A stretch of DNA of 64,000 bases from Mantamonas sphyraenae (taxonomy: Eukaryota; CRuMs; Mantamonadidae): NCBI GenBank assembly GCA_026936335.1, contig JAPMXV010000072.1, positions 124,001 through 188,000 of the forward strand. Reading direction: 5' to 3'. The translations under genes and the position numbers were made by a program. Positions 55,528-64,000 of this stretch are shown here, piece by piece (the first letter of the stretch is position 1; each line of letters starts with the position of its first letter). The notes beneath the pieces are model-generated. The model was given only the letters and a program-made list of their open reading frames with translations. It was not told the DNA's origin and ran no database searches.

Positions 55528-55586
55528 TCCCCACTTTCTCCCGTTTGCTCGATTCAATCACTCACTGCTCACTCCTGCAGAACCAA

Positions 55587-56678
55587 ATGAACCTCTCGGC
55601 GGCTGCATTTGGCCTTGCACTGTCCCTTTGCCTGCTCTGCGTCTGCATCCCATCCGCACGGGTCATGGCCGTGTCGCATGGCAACGACGACGCGCCCGTG
55701 GACGTGTTTAGCGCGGGTGAACACGGGTACTCGTGCATCAAAATTCCTGACTTGCTCGTAACCAAAAACGGCACCCTGCTGGCGTGGGGAGAGGCACGTG
55801 TGGGCAACTGTTCCGACCACACAAAGACAGATCTGGTGTTGAAGCGCAGTGAGGACCAGGGAGCCACGTGGAGCACCCTTCAGGTGTTCCACGCCCACGA
55901 CACAGACACCATCGGCAACGCCGCCCCCGTCCAGTCCAGCGTCACACGACGCATCCTCGTACCCTTCACTTCCAACAACCGGGTTGTATTTATCAAACAC
56001 AGCGACGACGACGGTGTCACGTGGAGCGCTGCACGTGCGCTGCCCAACGTGGTTCCCAGCGACTGGAAGTGGATCGGATTGGGACCTCCAGCTGGTCTGG
56101 AGCTCACCTCTGGCCGTTTGCTCATCCCATGCTACCATGTGTGGGAATACCATGGCGACGGCGAGCTTTCAAACGGCCATGTCATGCTCAGTGACGATTA
56201 CGGCGACAGCTGGAGGCTTGGAGGACGCTTCGAGAGCCCCGAGCTCTCCAACGAGTGCCAAGCTGTCGATCTGGGCAACAACACGGTCATGATCAACGCA
56301 CGTTCCTTTGCCACCCACAGACTGCAGGTGTTCAGCACCGATGGTGGAGAGACATGGGGCAAGGAGGAGTACGCCCCGGATCTGCGCGAGCCTTTCCAGG
56401 GCTGTGAAGGCTCCACCATCTCTCACCGTGGGAGGCTGCTCATCTCATTGCCATCTCCCGACCATTGGACGGTGTATCGGTACAACCTGACCGTCCACGA
56501 GTCCCATGACCGCGGGCAATCGTGGAATCCCGTGCTCGTGGTCAACGAGGGTCCCTCTGCGTACAGCGCCATGCAGACACTGCCCAACGGCGCCGTGGGC
56601 ATCCTCTACGAACGAAGCACAGAAACCAAGATTGTGTTTGTGCCCCAACACATCTCCTTCCGCGTGCTCAACTTTTGA
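55587..56678 (+). CDS. Secreted sialidase-like (GH33/BNR) protein
   Basis: One exon of 363 residues starts with a signal peptide (FGLALSLCLLCVCIPSARVMA). Five Asp-box repeats mark a six-bladed propeller: SEDQGATW, SDDDGVTW, SDDYGDSW, STDGGETW and ESHDRGQSW. GNAAPVQSSVTRRILVPF and the Tyr/Glu pair in VGILYERS match sialidase active-site blocks. The first blade motif is YSCIKIPDLL, where active sialidases carry (F/Y)RIP; the Arg that holds the sialic acid carboxylate is Lys here. Activity may therefore be altered, lost, or supplied by another Arg. N-glycosylation sites and the signal peptide place it outside the cell. It could serve feeding or recognition of sialylated prey. Confidence 0.82.
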   Translation: MNLSAAAFGLALSLCLLCVCIPSARVMAVSHGNDDAPVDVFSAGEHGYSCIKIPDLLVTKNGTLLAWGEARVGNCSDHTKTDLVLKRSEDQGATWSTLQVFHAHDTDTIGNAAPVQSSVTRRILVPFTSNNRVVFIKHSDDDGVTWSAARALPNVVPSDWKWIGLGPPAGLELTSGRLLIPCYHVWEYHGDGELSNGHVMLSDDYGDSWRLGGRFESPELSNECQAVDLGNNTVMINARSFATHRLQVFSTDGGETWGKEEYAPDLREPFQGCEGSTISHRGRLLISLPSPDHWTVYRYNLTVHESHDRGQSWNPVLVVNEGPSAYSAMQTLPNGAVGILYERSTETKIVFVPQHISFRVLNF

Positions 56679-56712
56679 TGATGATGATGATGAAGACAAC
56701 AACTACCCCTGT

Positions 56713-59001
56713 TCATTGCTTTGCCTTGACCACCCACACCATGATGGTGCCGTCTTGACAGCCTGCCACAAGGGTGACGGCGTCCTGTGTGGTGCATACG
56801 TCCAGACACTTGACCGGCGAGCCTGCGCCGGGAAGGACGGCAACCTCGGAGCCGCTGACCAGTTCCCACAGACGCACGTTGCCAGAGTTGCCGCCGGCCA
56901 CGAGATAGTTGCCGTCTGTGCACACGGCATGCATCACTTCCGATGGATACAGAGTCAGCAGCTCGCCTCCGTTGAATTCGCTGACCATGAGCATTTCGTC
57001 TGCGCTTGCGCTGACCACCTTGTCTCCCTCCGGGGACAGGGCAATGGCTGTGATTTCGTCTCTGTGTGCATGGACCAGTCCACGCATGGAATAGCCCGCC
57101 TGCACGTCCCACTCCACGTAGGTGCCGTCCTTGGATCCGCTGACTGCGTAGTTGCCCTGGGCATCCATCGCCAGGCAGTTCACCTCGGTTTCATGTTCCA
57201 CAAACTCCGCCACGGGCACCGACCCCAGCCCCTGACCCGGTGTGTACGTCCACTGACGCACCGAAGCGTCCCAGCTGCCCGACAGCAGCGTACTGTTGGC
57301 AAACGCCAGGCACGAGACAGCGTCCTCGTGCGCAGGCAGACTGTCACTCACGCGTCCGTAGTCCACCGAGTAGACGTGGATCTGGTCGTCCCAGGAGCCC
57401 ACCACTACGTCTTTTTCCGACGGCGTCAACACCACCGACGACAGGGTCATGTCGCACACATTGGTCGATCGCAATTGTCTCTCCTCGGTCAATGAGTACA
57501 GCTTCAACGACTGATCTTGCGACACAGAGTACACCACTGTGCCCTCCTTGCCCAGTTTCACCTCGGTTACCTCGTCCCTGTGCAACCGCGTGCACAACAC
57601 ACGCTCCCGCAACTCCTCACGCCCCAGCGACCCCCAATGGATGCCACCTCCCGACTCGCCATCCCCACCGTCGCCTACGCCGTCACCGGTCATGCCTGCG
57701 GTGTCATCCCCCTGTACAAAGCCTGCGTCGCTTCCCGACTGCAAATCAAACGCACCCATGCTGTCCAGACCACTGCTGCTGCCTCCGCTTGGAGACAGGA
57801 GGCCCATTTGCGCACTGCCACTCCCGCCGTGGATGGTACCGTGCTTGCCTGCCTGCTTGCGCTTGGGATGGGGCTTGCGAAACAGCTGCCTCGGTGTTTG
57901 GCCAAACTCGCTGATTTGCATCTCCATGCCCTTGCGTTCCATGGGATCTGTGATGCTGTCGATGTCCACCGCACCCTCGTACGTGAGGTAGTAGAACAGG
58001 TTGTCCGCTTTGACCGCCTCCACGCCGCGTTGCTTGTACCCAAACACGAGGTCGATCCACTGGTGCAGGTGCTTGCTCACATACTCGCACTCCAGCGCCT
58101 CGCGCATCTGACGCGTAAAGTCCGCGGCGTCCTTGGCCCACGGTGGCAACTTGACGTCGTCCACCTTTGTGCCGTCGCTACGCACGCCAAAGTCGATGCG
58201 GTTGCGATTGACCAGGAAATCGCCGGGGGGCACATAAAACTCGGGGATCAGCTCCTTCACGTCGCCTGTGTTGGTCAGCACGTTGTTGTACGTGTCTGCA
58301 ATGTCGTCAAACAGTCGGTCCGCCTGGTCAAACTTGCCGTTCTGCAAACGCAGCATGTACTGCGGCGCCACACGCACCAGATAAAACAGCACGTAGCCCG
58401 GCGTGGAGTAATGCGTGCCATACAGGAACCGTTTGCTGATAAACGTATCCCTGTCGTCCGCAGCGTCTCCCAATCCTCCGTTGCCGTCTCCGCCATCATC
58501 CGCACCGCCTCCAAGGTCACCGCCTCCAGTGGTGCCCAGGTCGGCGCTGCTGCCGCCTGCGGGTCCCATGTCGTCGTCGTCGGGCATCTGTTCGTAGCGC
58601 TCGCGAAAGACTTCCAGGCGCTCGGGATTGAGGGCGCCCACGGGTTTGCTGAGGTCGCGGAAGGAGTCTGGGTTGGTGAGGTCCAGGGTGTCTGAAGTGT
58701 AGTCCTGCAACACCCAGGGAAACACAGGGTACTGGGTGAGGTCGTTGTACGTGCGGCCGGCGAGGAAGTTGACCTGCTGCAAATAATCAAAGTTGGACAC
58801 CAGGCCGTTGACCCACTTCAGCGTGAGGGTGTCCAGATCGTCCAAGCGCACGTGGTTATGCGACGTCAAGTCCACCAGCAGTTCATACATGCTTTCCCGC
58901 GCCTGGTGGTCCTTGAAGGAAAAGAACACCGAATCCGTGGCACTTGCACGCTTGGATAGATCTCCTGTGCCACCGGTGCTTCCATTGCCACTGCTGCTGC
59001 C

Positions 59002-59034
<33 letters not shown>

Positions 59035-60252
59035 TCTGCTGCTTCCACCTGTGCCTGTGCCAACGTCGTTGGAGAGGAAAAACACCTCGAGACCCACGTG
59101 ACGCAGCATATGACGGCGCAGGGAGACATTGATGATGCTGTCGAGAGGGTACTTGAAGACAGGAGTGGCGGAAATGTTGTTGCTGGGTTGGAAGTAGAGG
59201 ACAGAGTTGGTGAGGAGCATGCGGCCCGGTTCGTTGCACAACGGCGTCACACGCGTCACCATGCACTGCTTCAACTGCTTCTCCGTCGTCATCTCCAGCC
59301 AGCTCTTGTCAAACGGAATCGATTCGTTGCGTTCCTGCATCCAAGCCTGACAGAGAGAGAGTGTGTGTGTGTGAGTGTGTACGTGTGCAGTGGGAGGGTG
59401 TGGGGGGGGAAGGGTTTGGGGTGGGAGGGCAGCAAGTTGATCACGTGCCGTCCCCAGGGTGCACACATGCACTCGTGATGCAAGTGGAGTGGGTGATGCG
59501 TGGCATGGACCCAGTGTGAGGGTGTGGCGTGGTGGAACGCTTACCTCGAGTTCCTCCTCGCCCTCGCCGGCGGGCTTGCTGGCCATCTGGAAAAGTTCCT
59601 GAAAGACCGGGAGCAGGGCGCCTGCGTTGACGTAGTTGAGGGAGAAGCGATGGTGTGCCTGCTGGGTGTGAAAGGCATAGGGGGCGTTCTCGTTGAAGGC
59701 CAGCATGGAGATGTGCTGTGTGCAGAGGAGCTCCACCAGGTCGCCGTTTACGGCGGCAAAGGGGCCGGTGAGCGACGACGTGTACGAGTCCAGGTACACA
59801 GTGTTCTTGAAGGGAAACTTGAGTACAGGGTTGTCCAGACCCGCAGGCTCAAACACCAGCGAGTGGGAACACAGCTTGAGGCGTCCCTTTTGCTTCCTGC
59901 ATGCGTGGGAGCGCGGGTCAGCAAGGTGCGAAGGAGGGCACATTCGCATCGCGCGCGAGGGATCCACTCGGGGGGCAAACGAGGAGGGACATCACCTCCA
60001 GACTTACTTGGCGACGGACTCTTGCTCAGACCGGGCCGGTGGGTAGTAGTAGACGCTAAAGTCGTCGATGTAGTACTCGCCCTCGTCCAACAGGAGCAGG
60101 GAAAAGCGAGTTTTCGAGGGGCGAACAAACTGATGGGGGGAGTGGGAGTGGGGAGGGGAAAGGGTTAATGGGATGGAGGAGGGTGGTGAGGTGGGGTGGA
60201 GGGTAGGTGGGTGGGTGGTGGTGGTAGGGGTGGATGGAGGGTGGTGTACCAT
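56713..60252 (-). CDS. NSMAF: FAN/NSMAF-type GRAM-BEACH-WD40 protein
   Basis: Exons ATG-only 60252-60250, 60129-60008, 59896-59545 and 59346-56713 join in phase to 1,036 residues. TRFSLLLLDEGEYYIDDFSV and GRLKLCSHSLVFEPAG match the FAN N-terminus. GRAM/PH-like segments follow (TNSVLYFQPSNNISATPVFK, FFSFKDHQARESMYELL). The BEACH domain starts at about residue 395 with NFDYLQQVNFLAGRTYNDLT, QYPVFPWVLQDY, FLYGTHYSTPGYVLFYLVR and HQWIDLVFGYKQRG. The C-terminus has WD40 repeats (DDQIHVYSVDYGRV, LLSGSWDASVRQW). In animals FAN couples TNF receptor to neutral sphingomyelinase; in protists it is linked to vesicle or lysosome traffic. An acidic Gly/Asp insert lies inside the BEACH domain. Confidence 0.93.
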
Positions 60253-60573
60253 TTGGGAAGATCGTGGGTGAGCCAGCGCATGGTGGGGAGGATGGGGGTT
60301 GGAGGGAGGATGGACAGAGTGTGGGGTGTGTGGTTGGGTGGGATGTGTCGCTGCAGGGAAGTGGTGGATACGAGGATCTGGACGATGTGATGGAGAGCGA
60401 GGGTGAAAGGTTGTTTGCATCGCAGATGTTGGGCTTCGGCGTGTGCTGGGAGGAAGGAGTGCATGGGAAACATGTGGTTGCATGCGACAGGAGTGGTGAC
60501 GGTGGTTGGAGATGGATCTGGGAGGAGGATGGGGTGTTGTTTGGGAGGGAGGTGCGCGGCTGGGGACACTTCA
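60253..60573 (+). promoter_or_regulatory. Divergent G-rich intergenic region between FAN and the NLR-like gene
   Basis: The 321 bp between the two divergent starts are rich in GGT/GGGTGG on the plus strand. The downstream frame is already open from 60391, so an earlier start is possible, but its translation there (Cys/Arg/Gly-rich) looks non-coding. No other feature is seen. Confidence 0.4.
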
Positions 60574-63500
60574 ATGGACAAGAGACAACGTGATGAAGGG
60601 GGAGAGACGGAGGTTGGAATTGAGGTGATGAAGAGACAACGGATAGAGGAGGGGGGACGTAGGGCAATGCAGACGCGGTTTGTGGAAGTGGAGATGTCAA
60701 GAGGGAACGGCGACAGGGACGGAGAGGCTGGGGAAGAGGGGGAGGGTGCTATGGATGTGGATGGAGTGGGGAGGGTGGAAGGGGCGCACACGGGTGAGTC
60801 ATCGTCGTCGTCTGGAGTGAGGGATGGGCAGGGAAAGGATGGGAACACGAAAAGAAGGGGGAAGTTTGGTGGTCACTGGTGGGAGGAGGGCGGAATGAGG
60901 GATGTGAGGGTACTGGTGCTGGGGAATGATGGGAATGGGACACTTGGATCTGTGGATGAGCAGCGGGTGATTGAAGGGGCGTGTCATGAGACGCCATTGG
61001 AGCCATTGGGGAGGCTGGACACGCGTCAGGACGCTGTGGTGCGGCTGGCGCGTGAGTACGGGCAGCACATGGTGCATATTGTGGCACACATGGGAAGAGA
61101 GTACGTGGAGGCTGAGGATGGGGATGTGATGCGGCAGACACTTGTGGATGCAGTGAGGGAGGCAAGGCCTGTGCTGGTGTTTCTGAACGGGTGTGAGAGC
61201 GAGGAGATAGCAAAGAAGGTGGGTGAGTATGTGCCAGTGGTGATTGGATACAGGGAGAAGGTGCTCGACGGGCCAGCTGTGAAGATGGCAGGGGCACTGT
61301 ATGAGGCATTGGGAGCGGGAGAGGGAGTAGCGACGGCGTTTGGGGAAGCACAGAAGGCAGGAGGGGACAGAGAGGGGAAGAAGGCAGTGTTGGTGACATG
61401 GGAGGGGTGGGAGAAGGAGAGGCTGGTGAATGGGAGAGGGAGGAGTGCAAAGGAGGCAGAGGCAGGATGGGCAAAGCGGGTGGACAATCTGAGCAAGAAG
61501 AGGGAGCTGGTGGCGAGGAATGGTGTCATGGAGAAGGTGTGGGGAGAAGAAGGGGTGGTGGTGATGCATGGGGCACGGGGCATGGGCAAGACAAGTGTGG
61601 CACAGATGTATGCGTGGAGGTTGAAAGAGGAAAGGGCGGCGGAGGTGGTGTGGTGGGTGCGTGGGCAGAGCAGGGAGGAGGTGGTGAGTGATGTGCTGCA
61701 ACTGGGAGTGGCATTGGGGGTGTTGAAGAACCAGGAGGTGGAGATGGCGAACAAGGAGGAGGTGCGGGAAGGGATGGCACGGCAGACGATACGCGCGCTG
61801 AAGGGACGACGGTGGGTGATGGTTGTGGATGGAGTGGAGGAGTGGGGTGATGTGAAACCTGTGCTGCAGGAGGGAGGGACGGTGGTGGTGACAACGTGGA
61901 GGGATGGGATTTGGGACACGAGGGCGGTGGACAAAGTGGTGCGAGTGGGGATCATGGAGGATGGGGAAGTGGATGCAGTGTTTGAAAGTGAAGGGGTGGT
62001 GATGAGTGGAATGGATGAGGAGGAGGAGTTGAAGGCGTATGGGGAGCTGAAGGAGCTTCTGGGAGGGATGGCGCTGGCAGTGCGACAAGCAGCGGCTGTG
62101 ATTGGGAAGGGTAGAGGAAGAGGACGGGTGGGCAAGTACAGGAAGAGACTGGGGAGGAACTTGGGGCAGCTGGAGAAAGGGATTGATTCAGATGCTTATG
62201 ACAAGACGACGATGGCAGTGTGGAAGTTGGCGATGGAGGCAGCTGGGGAGAAGAACGAGGATGCAGAGGGACTGATGCAGTGTCTGGCACTTTTGGATGG
62301 GAGTGGAGTGCAAAGGAGAGTGGTGGTGACGCTGATGGAGAATGTGGAGGGCGTGGGGGACAGGGACGAGGCAGAGGAGCGGGCAGAGGATGCGATGGAA
62401 TCGTTGGAGCGTGTGTCGCTGGTGCAACGGGCTGTGGATGGGGATGGTTGGCAGGTGCATGGACTGGTGCAGTTGATGACGCGGGGAGGGGAGGAGCTAC
62501 AGGTGGAGGCAGACGGGGGTATGGAGGCATGCCAGCGTGTGTTGAAGATGATGGGGAAGGAGTTTGCCTTTGACCCAAGTAGGTCACTGGAAGAGCTTGT
62601 GTGGCACAGGGAGATGCTGATGCATGGGGAGCGGGTGTGGAGGGTGTGTCAAGCAGCGTGCCAAGCTTCAGGTGAAGTTAACAACGTGCGTTGGGTTGGG
62701 CAGAATGTGGCAGCGGTGCATGATTGGATGGGAGCATACGGGAAGGCGGAGAGGGTGCTGGAGGAGGTGATTGAGGTGCAGAGGAGGGCAGGGATGGATG
62801 GGGAGGAGAATACGGGATGGGCAAGGAGCATCCACAACATGGCTGGGGTGTACGAAGCCAAGGGAGAGTACGATCGGGCACTGGAGCTGCATGAGCAGGC
62901 ACTGGAGATCATACGACGGGTGCATGGTGGGGATGCGCACCCGTCTGTGGCCACGAGCATCCACAACATGGCTGGGGTGTACCAGGCCAAGGGAGAGTAC
63001 GATCGGGCACTGGAGCTGTATGAGCAGGCACTGGAGATCATACGACGGGTGCATGGTGGGGATGAGCACCCATCTGTGGCCACGAGCATCCACAACATGG
63101 CTGAGGTGTACCAGGCCAAGGGAGAGTACGATCGGGCACTGGAGCTGTATGAGCAGGCACTGGCGATCGAGCGACGGGTGCATGGTGGGGATGAGCACCC
63201 ATCTGTGGCCACGAGCATCCACAACATAGCTAGTGTGTACGATGACAAGGGAGAGTACGATCGGGCACTGGAGCTGTATAAGCAGGCACTGGAGATCGAT
63301 CGACGGGTGCATGGTGGGGATGCGCACCCGTCTGTGGCCACGAGCATCCACAACATAGCTAGTGTGTACGATGACAAGGGAGAGTACGATCGGGCACTGG
63401 AGCTGTATAAGCAGGCACTGGAGATCAAGCGACGGGTGCATGGTGGGGATGCGCACCCGGAAGTCGCAGCGAGCATTCACAACATGGCTGTGGTGTACCA

Positions 63501-64000
63501 GGCCAAGGGAGAGTACGATCGGGCACTGGAGCTGCATGAGCAGGCACTGGAGATCGATCGACGTGTGCATGGTGGGGATGAGCACCCGTCTGTGGCCACG
63601 AGCATCCACAACATGGCTGGGGTGTACAAAGCCAAGGGAGAGTACGATCGGGCACTGGAGCTGTATGAGCAGGCACTGAAGATCGATCGACGTGTGCATG
63701 GTGGGGATGAGCACCCGTCAGTGGCCACGAGCATCCACAACATGGCTGAGGTGTACCAGGCCAAGGGAGAGTACGATCGGGCACTGGAGCTGTATGAGCA
63801 GGCACTGGAGATCGAGCGACGGGTGCATGGTGGGGATGAGCACCCGTCAGTGGCCACGAGCATCCACAACATAGCTAGTGTGTACGATGACAAGGGAGAG
63901 TACGATCGGGCACTGGAGCTGCATGAGCAGGCACTGGAGATCAAGCGACGTGTGCATGGTGGGGATGAGCACCCGTCAGTGGCCACGAGCATCCACAACA
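60574..64000 (+). CDS. CHAT-like / NB-ARC / TPR receptor (NLR-like STAND protein), 3' end beyond window
   Basis: One open frame without introns runs from the chosen ATG at 60574 (open from 60391) to the window end, 1,142 codons so far. Residues 1-105 are charged and disordered. Residues about 110-245 resemble a CHAT caspase-like domain: VRVLVLGNDGNG, His172 in HIVAHMGRE, Cys207 in LVFLNGCES, VPVVIGY, then ALYEALGAGEGVATAFGEAQ. NB-ARC spans about 320-640: P-loop MHGARGMGKTSVA (Lys339), Walker B WVMVVDGVEEW, RNBS-B-like VVVTTWRDGIW, GLPL-like GGMALAVRQAA, and WQVHGLVQLMTR in the MHD/VHxLVQ position. From about residue 752 nine kinesin-light-chain-like TPR units follow. Such proteins switch by ATP binding and are immune or incompatibility receptors in plants, fungi and bacteria. 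Confidence 0.85.
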   Translation, partial: MDKRQRDEGGETEVGIEVMKRQRIEEGGRRAMQTRFVEVEMSRGNGDRDGEAGEEGEGAMDVDGVGRVEGAHTGESSSSSGVRDGQGKDGNTKRRGKFGGHWWEEGGMRDVRVLVLGNDGNGTLGSVDEQRVIEGACHETPLEPLGRLDTRQDAVVRLAREYGQHMVHIVAHMGREYVEAEDGDVMRQTLVDAVREARPVLVFLNGCESEEIAKKVGEYVPVVIGYREKVLDGPAVKMAGALYEALGAGEGVATAFGEAQKAGGDREGKKAVLVTWEGWEKERLVNGRGRSAKEAEAGWAKRVDNLSKKRELVARNGVMEKVWGEEGVVVMHGARGMGKTSVAQMYAWRLKEERAAEVVWWVRGQSREEVVSDVLQLGVALGVLKNQEVEMANKEEVREGMARQTIRALKGRRWVMVVDGVEEWGDVKPVLQEGGTVVVTTWRDGIWDTRAVDKVVRVGIMEDGEVDAVFESEGVVMSGMDEEEELKAYGELKELLGGMALAVRQAAAVIGKGRGRGRVGKYRKRLGRNLGQLEKGIDSDAYDKTTMAVWKLAMEAAGEKNEDAEGLMQCLALLDGSGVQRRVVVTLMENVEGVGDRDEAEERAEDAMESLERVSLVQRAVDGDGWQVHGLVQLMTRGGEELQVEADGGMEACQRVLKMMGKEFAFDPSRSLEELVWHREMLMHGERVWRVCQAACQASGEVNNVRWVGQNVAAVHDWMGAYGKAERVLEEVIEVQRRAGMDGEENTGWARSIHNMAGVYEAKGEYDRALELHEQALEIIRRVHGGDAHPSVATSIHNMAGVYQAKGEYDRALELYEQALEIIRRVHGGDEHPSVATSIHNMAEVYQAKGEYDRALELYEQALAIERRVHGGDEHPSVATSIHNIASVYDDKGEYDRALELYKQALEIDRRVHGGDAHPSVATSIHNIASVYDDKGEYDRALELYKQALEIKRRVHGGDAHPEVAASIHNMAVVYQAKGEYDRALELHEQALEIDRRVHGGDEHPSVATSIHNMAGVYKAKGEYDRALELYEQALKIDRRVHGGDEHPSVATSIHNMAEVYQAKGEYDRALELYEQALEIERRVHGGDEHPSVATSIHNIASVYDDKGEYDRALELHEQALEIKRRVHGGDEHPSVATSIHN
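62827..64000 (+). repeat. Tandem 129-bp TPR-coding repeat, nine full copies plus a partial one
   Basis: Units begin at 62827, 62956, 63085, 63214, 63343, 63472, 63601, 63730 and 63859, each 129 bp (43 codons, one more than the usual 42-residue kinesin-light-chain TPR). Between copies nearly all bases are identical. Differences concentrate at unit residues 5 (M/I), 7 (G/E/S/V), 10 (E/Q/D/K), 11 (A/D), 22 (H/Y), 23 (E/K), 27 (E/A/K), 29 (I/E/D/K) and 37 (A/E). The array continues past the window. Confidence 0.92.

Noticed and set aside
55587-56678. Viral or bacterial virulence neuraminidase
   Set aside because: Eukaryotic signal peptide, local base composition like neighbours, and substitution at the RIP Arg; no neighbouring viral or mobile genes.
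60749-62135. Several long minus-strand frames (up to 429 residues) rich in Pro, His and Ser
   Set aside because: Antisense to the CHAT/NB-ARC gene, whose plus frame holds full NB-ARC motifs. Pro/His/Leu composition is what antisense of G-rich codons gives.
62827-64000. CRISPR-like or satellite array because of regular spacing
   Set aside because: The 129-bp units have no repeat/spacer alternation, are in frame as TPRs and lie in a eukaryotic coding gene.
1-64000. tRNA, rRNA, snoRNA, transposon or integrated virus
   Set aside because: No cloverleaf with proper A/B boxes, no rRNA core, no transposase, reverse transcriptase, integrase or capsid-like frame was recognised by eye; a computed scan (tRNAscan-SE, Infernal) would be needed to exclude small RNAs.

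Overview
This is a compact, GC-rich eukaryotic nuclear window carrying about 31 protein genes in 64 kb. It has GT-AG introns, mostly 60-350 nt long. TAA and TGA end genes normally and no stop codon is reassigned, so the code is standard. Markers such as TTLL9-type tubulin glutamylase, Sm-D2, U2AF35, RPB3, DAD1, TECR, NECAP, a FAN-type BEACH protein and ACP6-type acid phosphatase indicate a free-living, flagellated unicellular eukaryote. The lineage cannot be fixed from sequence alone; a choanoflagellate, apusomonad or similar unikont-side flagellate would fit. I see no tRNA, rRNA, transposon, CRISPR or bacterial operon signature. Exon boundaries are my own, chosen so that codon phase is kept across each splice and conserved family blocks stay contiguous.

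Layout. 1-4.3 kb: edge of a Ser-rich gene (-), a degenerate PEPCK-like protein (+), a disordered nuclear protein (-). 4.4-13 kb: a type II membrane propeller protein (-), an SPT7-like histone-fold protein (-), a C2-PH protein (+), a secreted LCAT-type acyltransferase (-). 13-21.3 kb: a 6.5-kb CLU-RCC1 fusion gene (-) and PWP1 (+). 21.4-29.4 kb: a myristoylated S51-like pseudoenzyme (-), TECR (+), DAD1 (-), PPME1 (-), acid phosphatase (+), NECAP (+). 29.5-33.7 kb: SmD2 (-), a secreted protein (+), a previously invisible 89-residue zinc-ribbon gene (-), TTLL9 (+). 33.9-48 kb: a ~2,010-residue coiled-coil protein (+), U2AF35 (-), an EF-hand/coiled-coil protein (+), an internally repetitive acidic protein (+). 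48-50.2 kb: RPB3 (-) and ribosomal L38 (+) head to head. 50.3-55.5 kb: two tandem eEF1A-derived proteins (-) and an unknown gene (-). 55.6-60.3 kb: a secreted sialidase-like protein (+) and a FAN BEACH-WD40 protein (-). 60.6 kb to the right edge: a CHAT-like/NB-ARC/TPR receptor (+), cut by the window end.

Two systems stand out. (1) The right-edge gene joins a candidate CHAT protease domain, an NB-ARC NTPase and nine or more almost identical 43-residue TPR units that differ at only a handful of positions. That is the architecture expected of a fast-evolving NLR-like immune or allorecognition receptor. (2) At 50.3-54.1 kb two adjacent genes encode eEF1A-derived proteins with eroded GTPase motifs. 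One continues into a ubiquitin-like segment and a U-box, suggesting a ubiquitin ligase built on an elongation-factor scaffold. The two reading frames are in phase and separated by one TGA and 15 nt.

Most neighbours form head-to-head pairs with 40-330 bp between start codons, implying bidirectional promoters, or tail-to-tail pairs with very short gaps. At least four long genes are broken by a single-base length change in a short homopolymer. These most likely reflect assembly errors, though recoding is not excluded. Three genes appear to have a first coding exon consisting only of ATG.
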